5,076 nucleotides of DNA from Pseudomonadota bacterium. Lineage in GTDB: Bacteria; Pseudomonadota; Gammaproteobacteria; Burkholderiales; Gallionellaceae. The DNA is taken from the NCBI GenBank assembly GCA_021783525.1, contig JAJXTT010000154.1, positions 1 to 5,076 of the forward strand. The letters are read 5' to 3'. Position 1 is the stretch's first letter. Each line of letters begins with the position of its first letter. A program made the position numbers and the translations under genes. The notes below the pieces were generated by a model. It was not told where the DNA came from and searched no databases. It saw nothing but the letters and a program-made list of their open reading frames with translations. Positions 1 through 5,076 of this stretch are shown piece after piece.

Positions 1-120
1 GGGGTCAAGGACAGCGGCGCGTTGCTGCCCGGGCACGGCGGCCTGCTGGACCGCATCGACGCACTGACTTCCACATTGCCATTCGCCGGTATCGCGCTCA
101 TTCTGCAAAGGCTGGAATGA
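1..120 (+). CDS. cdsA: Phosphatidate cytidylyltransferase (CDP-diacylglycerol synthase), C-terminal end only
   Basis: This is the last 39 codons of an open frame that enters from the left edge and stops at TGA 118-120. CdsA is an integral inner-membrane enzyme that makes CDP-diacylglycerol from phosphatidic acid and CTP, the precursor of the major phospholipids. The fragment contains the C-terminal part of the CDP-diacylglycerol synthase family signature: KDSGALLPGHGGLLDRID at fragment residues 3-20, with the K-D pair, the P-G-H-G-G turn and the D-R-x-D end. A hydrophobic stretch (LPFAGIALIL) follows and then a short tail, as expected for the last membrane segment. The stop overlaps the dxr start (ATGA), suggesting translational coupling. 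cdsA directly before dxr is the usual proteobacterial order. The N-terminal part of the protein is outside the window, so its length and start cannot be judged. Confidence 0.95.
   Translation, partial: GVKDSGALLPGHGGLLDRIDALTSTLPFAGIALILQRLE
107..111 (+). promoter_or_regulatory. Ribosome binding site for dxr
   Basis: AAAGG lies inside the last codons of cdsA, with a 5-nt spacer to the ATG at 117. This supports that ATG as the dxr start. It is a moderate match to the anti-Shine-Dalgarno, and the ATGA overlap probably adds coupling with cdsA translation. Confidence 0.6.
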
Positions 121-1298
121 CCAAGCTTACCCGACTTGCGGTACTCGGCTCAACCGGCAGCATCGGCAAGAGTACGCTGGACGTGGTCTCGCGCCATCCG
201 GACAAATACCGGGTCATCGCGCTTACCGCGCAACAACAGGACGGGCTCCTGTTCGAACAATGCGAACGTTTCCAGCCGCGTTATGCCGTACTGCTGGACG
301 AGGCCGCCAGTGAACGGTTGAGCAAGCGCATCGCCGCCGCAGGACTGGATACCGAAGTGCTGTGCGGAGCGGGGGCACTGGAGCGCGTCTCTACCCTGGC
401 TGAAGTCGATGCGGTGATGGCAGCCATCGTCGGCGCGGCGGGCATGCAATCCACCCTGGCGGCGGCGCATGCGGGCAAAAAGATTTTGCTGGCCAACAAA
501 GAGACCCTGGTACTTGCGGGGCATCTGTTCATGGAAGCCGTGCATCGCAGCGGCTCCGTGCTGTTGCCCATCGACAGCGAGCACAATGCCATCTTCCAGG
601 CGCTGCCGCGCAGCTATGCGGGGGACATGAAACAGAGCGGAGTGAACAGGATATTGCTTACCGCGTCCGGCGGGCCATTCCGCAACACATCGCTATCGGA
701 CTTGCAGCACGTCACGCCGGAACAGGCCTGCGCGCATCCGAACTGGAGCATGGGACGCAAGATTTCCGTCGACTCCGCCAGCATGATGAACAAAGGGCTG
801 GAGGTGATCGAGGCCCACTGGCTATTCAACGCTGCTGCGGATGACATCCAGGTGGTAGTGCACCCGCAGAGCGTGATCCATTCAATGGTGCAGTACGTCG
901 ACGGTTCGGTGCTGGCGCAGCTCGGCAATCCCGATATGCGCACACCGATCGCATTTGCCCTGGCCTATCCGGAGCGCATCGAGGCGGGTGTCGCACCGCT
1001 GGACCTGTTCCAGGTCGCAAGGCTGGATTTTACCGCCCCCGATTTTGCCCGCTTCCCCTGCCTGGCATTGGCGTACCAGGCGTTGCGGGCAGGCGGCACC
1101 GCACCTGCCCTGTTGAATGCGGCAAACGAAGTGGCGGTTGCGGCCTTTCTCGATCGGCGCATTTCATTCCTGGACATCGCGCGGCTCATTGAGGCAGTAC
1201 TGGGTAAAATAACCAGTGTCGAAGTCGAAGCGTTGCAGGACTTGCTGGACGCGGATGCAGCCGCGCGCGTGGCAGCGCAGGAATGGATAGCACAATGA
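117..1298 (+). CDS. dxr: 1-deoxy-D-xylulose 5-phosphate reductoisomerase
   Basis: Dxr (IspC) is a soluble cytoplasmic enzyme that rearranges and reduces 1-deoxy-D-xylulose 5-phosphate to 2-C-methyl-D-erythritol 4-phosphate with NADPH and a divalent metal. This is the committed step of the MEP isoprenoid pathway and the target of fosmidomycin. The 393-residue length is normal. Visible motifs are the NADPH-binding loop GSTGSIG (residues 11-17), LLANKET with K128, and PIDSEHN with metal ligands D153 and E155. Further on are TASGGPF with substrate-binding S184, the flexible active-site loop HPNWSMG (207-213), and MMNKGLEVIEAHW with N225, K226 and third metal ligand E229. HPQSVIHSMVQY and GNPDMRTPIA follow, then the C-terminal helical domain. 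These residues correspond by remembered alignment to E. coli D150, E152 and E231. All catalytic residues are present, so the enzyme should be active. Its start overlaps the cdsA stop and its stop overlaps the preferred rseP start. Confidence 0.98.
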   Translation: MTKLTRLAVLGSTGSIGKSTLDVVSRHPDKYRVIALTAQQQDGLLFEQCERFQPRYAVLLDEAASERLSKRIAAAGLDTEVLCGAGALERVSTLAEVDAVMAAIVGAAGMQSTLAAAHAGKKILLANKETLVLAGHLFMEAVHRSGSVLLPIDSEHNAIFQALPRSYAGDMKQSGVNRILLTASGGPFRNTSLSDLQHVTPEQACAHPNWSMGRKISVDSASMMNKGLEVIEAHWLFNAAADDIQVVVHPQSVIHSMVQYVDGSVLAQLGNPDMRTPIAFALAYPERIEAGVAPLDLFQVARLDFTAPDFARFPCLALAYQALRAGGTAPALLNAANEVAVAAFLDRRISFLDIARLIEAVLGKITSVEVEALQDLLDADAAARVAAQEWIAQ

Positions 1299-2650
1299 CA
1301 ACCTTGGTCGCATTCGCCGTTGCAATTGCCATACTGGTGGTGTTTCATGAATTGGGACATTACGCCGTTGCACGCCTGTGCGACGTGAAGGTGCTGAAAT
1401 TCTCCATCGGTTTCGGCAGGTCCCTTTACACAAAGCGTTTTGGCAACAGCGAAACGGAATGGGTGATCTCCATGATCCCGCTGGGGGGGTACGTCAAGAT
1501 GCTGGACGAGCGCGAGGGTGTAGTGCCTGAACGCGAGCTTCCTCGCGCGTTCAACCGCAAGCCGGTGCTGCAGCGCATGGCGATCGTCGTGGCTGGACCC
1601 ATCGCGAACCTGCTGCTGGCCGTCGCCCTGTATTTCATCCTGTTCATCCATGGCGTGCCGGGCGTCAAACCGGTGCTGGGCGAGATCCCGCCGAACACGC
1701 CGGCCGCGGCGGCAGGGCTGCAGAGCAAACAGATGATCCTCAGTATCGACGGACAATTGACCCCGAGCTGGCAGGAGATACGCTGGATCCTGCTGGATAG
1801 GGTGTTGCAGCAAAAAACGGCAAAATTCGAGTTACAGAATGCCCGGGGTGAAAAGACCTATGGCATGCTGGACATGAGCTCCCTGACCGCGGCTGACCTG
1901 GATGGCGAGTTCATGCAGAAGCTCGGGCTGCAACCTTATCAACCACCCGTCTATCCCATCATCGGCAAGCTGGTCGACGGAGGCGTCGCACAGCGTGCCG
2001 GATTACAGGTAAACGACCGTATCCTCCGGGCAAACGGTCAGGAAATAGCCTTGTGGGAAGATTGGGTGAACATGGTTCGCAGCCATCCCGGCACGAGGCT
2101 GGATATGGAGATCGAACGCGCGGGCTCGGTCATGAAAGTCGGTTTGATCCCGGAGACAATCAACGAAGGCGGTAAGACCATCGGCCGTATCGGCGCCGCA
2201 GCCTACATCGACAAGGCCGCATTTGAAGCGATGTTGAACGACGTGCGTTATCCGCCGCTGGCGGCTTTGTCTGAGGCACTGCGCAAGACGTGGGACACGG
2301 CAGTCGTCAGCCTGAAGATGATGGGCAAGATGATCCAGGGCGAAGTATCGCTGAAGAATCTTTCGGGCCCGATTACCATCGCGGATTACGCCGGGCAGTC
2401 GGCGCAGCTGGGTTTGGGGGCGTATATCGGTTTTCTGGCGCTGATCAGCATCAGCCTGGGCGTGTTGAACCTGATGCCCATCCCTTTATTGGATGGCGGG
2501 CATTTGCTGTATTATTCGGTCGAATTGCTCAAGGGCAGTCCGGTCTCGGAAAATCTGTGGGAAGCGGGGCAGAAAGTCGGTATTGCACTGTTGGTTACCA
2601 TGATGGCTTTTGCGTTGTATAACGACATCAGCCGCCTGATTTTGGGTTGA
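1295..2650 (+). CDS. rseP: RseP site-2 intramembrane zinc metalloprotease
   Basis: RseP (YaeL, family M50) is an inner-membrane protease. In E. coli it cuts the anti-sigma factor RseA after DegS and so activates the sigma-E envelope response; it also clears remnant signal peptides. Numbered from the ATG at 1295 (451 residues), the zinc motif HELGH is at 18-22 in the first membrane helix, with catalytic E19. The conserved membrane-associated GFG and IPLGGYVKM segment follows, then a second helix near 97-118. Two tandem PDZ domains cover roughly 120-205 and 220-290. SGPITIADYAG precedes the third helix, which leads into NLMPIPLLDGG (392-402) with the third zinc ligand D400. A final hydrophobic helix is near 428-443. 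An in-frame ATG at 1283 would add MDST. I prefer 1295 because it gives the usual short hydrophobic N-terminus and an ATGA overlap with dxr like the one before it. No RseA homologue is in the window, so the substrate is inferred. Confidence 0.96.
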   Translation: MTTLVAFAVAIAILVVFHELGHYAVARLCDVKVLKFSIGFGRSLYTKRFGNSETEWVISMIPLGGYVKMLDEREGVVPERELPRAFNRKPVLQRMAIVVAGPIANLLLAVALYFILFIHGVPGVKPVLGEIPPNTPAAAAGLQSKQMILSIDGQLTPSWQEIRWILLDRVLQQKTAKFELQNARGEKTYGMLDMSSLTAADLDGEFMQKLGLQPYQPPVYPIIGKLVDGGVAQRAGLQVNDRILRANGQEIALWEDWVNMVRSHPGTRLDMEIERAGSVMKVGLIPETINEGGKTIGRIGAAAYIDKAAFEAMLNDVRYPPLAALSEALRKTWDTAVVSLKMMGKMIQGEVSLKNLSGPITIADYAGQSAQLGLGAYIGFLALISISLGVLNLMPIPLLDGGHLLYYSVELLKGSPVSENLWEAGQKVGIALLVTMMAFALYNDISRLILG

Positions 2651-2658
2651 ACACAATA

Positions 2659-4941
2659 ATGAAATTAAAAAAATGGGTGGGTTTGCTCCCGCTTCTGCAT
2701 GCCACATCCGCTTGGTCGTTTGATCCGTTCGTCATCAAGGACATTCGTGTTGAAGGTATCCAGCGTACAGAGCCGGGTACGGTGTTCAGCTACCTGCCGG
2801 TAAAAGTCGGCGATACGCTGAACGACGATCGGGCGACGGCTTCTTTGCACGCCCTGTTCGCTACCGGCTTCTTCAAGGATGTCGAATTGAAGAAAGACCA
2901 GAATGTGCTGGTCATCGTCGTGAAAGAACGGCCGACAGTCGCCAGCGTCGAAATCAACGGAGTGAAGGAGTTTCCCAAGACTCAATTGAGTGACAATCTG
3001 AAAATGCTGGGTCTGGCGGAAGGACGCATCCTGGATAAATCCGTGCTGGACAAATCCGTACAGGAATTGAAACGGCAATATGTCGCCAGAGGAAAATACT
3101 CCGTCGATGTGAAGGCCACGGTCAAGGACCTGGAGCGCAACCGCGTGGCGGTCAGCTTCGACGTAAACGAAGGTTCGGTTTCAAAGATCCGCGAAATCAA
3201 TATCGTGGGCAACCATGTCTATTCGGAAAAGGAGCTGCTCGGCGTCATTCAATTGACCACGCCGGGCTGGTTCACCTGGTTCAGCAAGAACGACCAGTAT
3301 TCCAAGCAGAAGTTGTCTGCCGACATGGAGAGTCTCCGTACCTTTTACATGAATTCCGGTTACATGGACTTCAATATCGAGTCGACTCAGGTATCGATCT
3401 CGCCCGACAAGAGGGATATCTTCATTACCCTGAACATTTCCGAGGGGGACAAGTACACCGTTTCCGGCATCAAGGTGGTAGGCACCGAGGCTGTGCTCAC
3501 CCATGAAGAGATGCGCAAAATGATCAACGTCAAGCCGGGCGATGTCCTGTCGCGGGATGCCATCACCGATTCCACACGCAAGATCAGCGAGCGCCTCGGC
3601 GAGGAGGGCTACGCATTTGCCAACGTGAGTGCGTCACCGGAAGTGGACAAGGAAAAACACCAGGTGGCATTCACGTTTGTAGTCGATCCGATGCAGCGAG
3701 CCTATATCCGGCGCATCAACATCACCGGAAACGACAAGACCAGGGATGAGGTCATACGTCGCGAGTTTCGACAGATGGAAAGCAGTTGGTTTGCCACTTC
3801 CAAGGTCAAGAACTCAAAGAAGAGGCTCGACCGAACGGGATTTTTCTCGGAAGTCAACGTCGATACCTCCCAGGTTCAGGGGACAAGCGACCAGATGGAC
3901 GTCAATCTGAAGGTCACCGAAATGTCGACGGGCAGCTTCCAGATCGGTGCGGGATACAGCAGCCTGGAAAAGGTGACGCTGATGGCCGGCGTCACCCAGA
4001 CCAACGTGTTCGGGACAGGAAGTACGCTGTCCACGCAAATGAACACCAGCAAGTTCAATCAGGTCTATTCGGTCTCCTATACCAATCCCTACTATACGGA
4101 TGACGGGATCAGCCGGGGTTTCGACGTTTACAAGCGCAGAACCGACGCATTGATGATTGCGATCAGCCCCTACACGTCGGATACTTATGGTGCGGGAGTG
4201 CGGTTTGCATTGCCGATAACGGACGATGAGATGTTCCATGTGGGCACTTCAGTTGAACAAACCACGATCGGGTTGACTCCGCTCAGTCCGCAGCGATATA
4301 TCGACTACATCAACCTGTTCGGCGAAACGGTCGACAACCTGCTGGCCACCGTAGCCTGGTCGCGCGACACGCGTGACAATGCAATCACCACCACCGAGGG
4401 CACGATGCAGCGCGCAGGCCTCGAAGTCAGTGTGCCGGTTTCCGACCAGCACTACTACAAATTGACCTATCAGCACCAGGTGTTTTACCCGCTCAGTCGC
4501 GATTACACTTTGCTGCTGAATGGGGATTTCGGTGTTGGCGCGGGATACGGTGGCGCTCCGCTACCGTTCTTCAAGTACTTTTATGCTGGCGGCGTCGGCT
4601 CGGTGCGTGGATACGACCCCATGTCCCTGGGACCCAGAGATGCCAATAATTTGCCATTGGGCGGCAACAAGAAAGCCGTTGGCAATATCGAGATATTGTT
4701 TCCCATGCCCGGAATGGAAAAGGAAAAATCAGTGCGATTGAGCGTTTTCGTGGATGGCGGCGAGATTATGGGCACCGGCGGGCAACTTCCGGGTTCCACA
4801 GGAATGCGCTATTCTACGGGTCTGGCCATGACTTGGCTTTCGCCGGCCGGACCGCTCAAAATTAGCTGGGCCAAGCCTTTGAACAGCCAACCGCAAGACA
4901 ACATACAGCACATCCAGTTTACGATGGGTTCGATGTTCTGA
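2659..4941 (+). CDS. bamA: Outer membrane protein assembly factor BamA (Omp85)
   Basis: BamA is the essential core of the BAM complex, which folds and inserts beta-barrel proteins into the outer membrane. From the ATG at 2659 it has 760 residues, somewhat short for the family. Residues 1-20 form a signal peptide: basic MKLKK, a hydrophobic core, and probable cleavage after AWS before FDPF. Five POTRA domains follow at about 22-92, 93-173, 174-264, 265-346 and 347-426, each opening with a strand like IRVEGIQ, VEINGV, INIVGNH, IKVVGT or INITGND. The C-terminal barrel covers about 427-760. It holds the loop-6 VRGY motif (649-652), the GGNKKA and LFPMPG segments, and a last strand ending in phenylalanine (QFTMGSMF). 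A TTG at 2647 is an alternative start overlapping the rseP stop. ATG 2659 is preferred because it gives a standard signal peptide. It lacks a clear Shine-Dalgarno, so reinitiation after rseP is likely. Loop 7 looks shortened (see findings). Confidence 0.97.
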   Translation: MKLKKWVGLLPLLHATSAWSFDPFVIKDIRVEGIQRTEPGTVFSYLPVKVGDTLNDDRATASLHALFATGFFKDVELKKDQNVLVIVVKERPTVASVEINGVKEFPKTQLSDNLKMLGLAEGRILDKSVLDKSVQELKRQYVARGKYSVDVKATVKDLERNRVAVSFDVNEGSVSKIREINIVGNHVYSEKELLGVIQLTTPGWFTWFSKNDQYSKQKLSADMESLRTFYMNSGYMDFNIESTQVSISPDKRDIFITLNISEGDKYTVSGIKVVGTEAVLTHEEMRKMINVKPGDVLSRDAITDSTRKISERLGEEGYAFANVSASPEVDKEKHQVAFTFVVDPMQRAYIRRINITGNDKTRDEVIRREFRQMESSWFATSKVKNSKKRLDRTGFFSEVNVDTSQVQGTSDQMDVNLKVTEMSTGSFQIGAGYSSLEKVTLMAGVTQTNVFGTGSTLSTQMNTSKFNQVYSVSYTNPYYTDDGISRGFDVYKRRTDALMIAISPYTSDTYGAGVRFALPITDDEMFHVGTSVEQTTIGLTPLSPQRYIDYINLFGETVDNLLATVAWSRDTRDNAITTTEGTMQRAGLEVSVPVSDQHYYKLTYQHQVFYPLSRDYTLLLNGDFGVGAGYGGAPLPFFKYFYAGGVGSVRGYDPMSLGPRDANNLPLGGNKKAVGNIEILFPMPGMEKEKSVRLSVFVDGGEIMGTGGQLPGSTGMRYSTGLAMTWLSPAGPLKISWAKPLNSQPQDNIQHIQFTMGSMF

Positions 4942-4949
4942 CCCCTACC

Positions 4950-4954
4950 AGGAG
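4950..4954 (+). promoter_or_regulatory. Ribosome binding site for skp
   Basis: AGGAG sits 6 nt upstream of the ATG at 4961, inside the 19-nt bamA-skp spacer. It is the strongest Shine-Dalgarno in the window and fixes the skp start. Unlike the upstream junctions, skp therefore does not need coupling to be translated, which fits a chaperone made in larger amounts than BamA. Confidence 0.8.
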
Positions 4955-4960
4955 TTTGAG

Positions 4961-5076
4961 ATGAAGACGTTATATTGTGTGGGTCTGATGTTATTGGCAA
5001 CCATCACACAAGCCTCCGCCGGCGATTTTCGTATCGGCGTGGTGGATACCGAACGTATTCTGCGTGAATCGGATCA
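4961..5076 (+). CDS. skp: Periplasmic chaperone Skp/OmpH family, 5' end only
   Basis: The frame opens at ATG 4961 behind AGGAG and runs off the right edge after 38 full codons. Residues 1-20 are a typical Sec signal peptide: M-K-T start, a hydrophobic core VGLMLLATI, and ASA before G21, a good signal peptidase I site. The mature start GDFRIGVVDTERILRESD matches the first strand and helix start of Skp/OmpH proteins (compare E. coli ADFKIAVVN-ERV--ES, recalled from memory). Skp is a trimeric, jellyfish-shaped holdase that carries unfolded outer-membrane proteins through the periplasm to BamA. The position directly after bamA is the standard place for the gene. The coiled-coil arms, which would confirm the family, are beyond the window, so the call rests on the N-terminus and context. 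Confidence 0.9.
   Translation, partial: MKTLYCVGLMLLATITQASAGDFRIGVVDTERILRESD

Noticed and set aside
965..1813. Long antisense open frame (about 282 codons) across the dxr-rseP junction
   Set aside because: It lies wholly opposite two well-supported genes, its product shows no recognisable domain (it is His-, Arg- and Gln-rich, as codon-shadow frames are), and it has no clear ribosome site. GC-rich coding DNA often yields such shadows.
2667..2673. A AAA AAA heptamer in phase with the bamA frame, resembling a -1 frameshift slippery site
   Set aside because: A shift would reach a stop within about 16 codons and remove the whole protein. I see no downstream hairpin or pseudoknot, and the run simply encodes the two lysines of the signal peptide.
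3814..4239. Antisense open frame (about 141 codons) opposite the POTRA5 and early barrel region of bamA
   Set aside because: It is a shadow of bamA with no recognisable motif, and the sense frame carries clear family motifs throughout.
4782..4817. GCAACTT near the end of bamA, resembling a sigma-E -35 element
   Set aside because: The only TCTA-like -10 candidate is about 24 nt downstream, too far for the 16-17 nt spacing of sigma-E promoters.
4879..4907. Possible sigma-70 promoter before skp (TTGAAC, 17 nt, CATACA)
   Set aside because: The -35 matches 4 of 6 but the -10 only 3 of 6, and it lies in bamA coding sequence. This is expected by chance.
4942..4960. Possible terminator between bamA and skp
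   Set aside because: The 19-nt spacer has no inverted repeat or T-run, only the skp ribosome site.

Overview
The window is a contiguous, same-strand piece of a Gram-negative chromosome. It carries the conserved envelope and isoprenoid cluster cdsA (3' end) - dxr - rseP - bamA - skp (5' end). All five genes read on the + strand with almost no spacer. I see no RNA gene, mobile element, CRISPR array or long non-coding stretch.

Organism: the gene order is typical of Beta- and Gammaproteobacteria, where frr-uppS-cdsA normally lies upstream and lpxD-fabZ-lpxA downstream. From memory, the BamA protein resembles Neisseria-type Omp85 (FDPFVIKDIRVEGIQRTE, NKTRDEV-RRE-RQME, VRGY, LFPMPG). With the moderately high GC content, this suggests a betaproteobacterium, possibly Nitrosomonadales or Gallionellales. 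That placement is inference; no marker in the window fixes the genus.

Layout: 1-120 is the CDP-diacylglycerol synthase C-terminus with its family signature. 117-1298 is DXP reductoisomerase, overlapping cdsA by ATGA. 1295-2650 is the site-2 protease RseP, overlapping dxr by ATGA. 2659-4941 is the outer-membrane assembly factor BamA, whose ATG lies 8 nt after the rseP stop; an alternative TTG overlaps that stop as TTGA. 4942-4960 is a 19-nt spacer with a strong Shine-Dalgarno. 4961 onward is the periplasmic chaperone Skp/OmpH, cut by the window edge.

How they work together: CdsA makes the phospholipid precursor CDP-diacylglycerol. Dxr commits carbon to the MEP pathway, which supplies undecaprenyl carrier lipid for wall and LPS synthesis. 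RseP is the intramembrane protease that in E. coli releases sigma-E when outer-membrane protein folding fails. Skp escorts unfolded outer-membrane proteins to BamA, which inserts them. The overlaps and short spacers point to one polycistronic transcript with translational coupling.

I looked for an undescribed system and did not find one. All of the sequence is accounted for by well-known housekeeping genes. The findings below are modest: start-codon choices, a shortened BamA loop, and small repeats.
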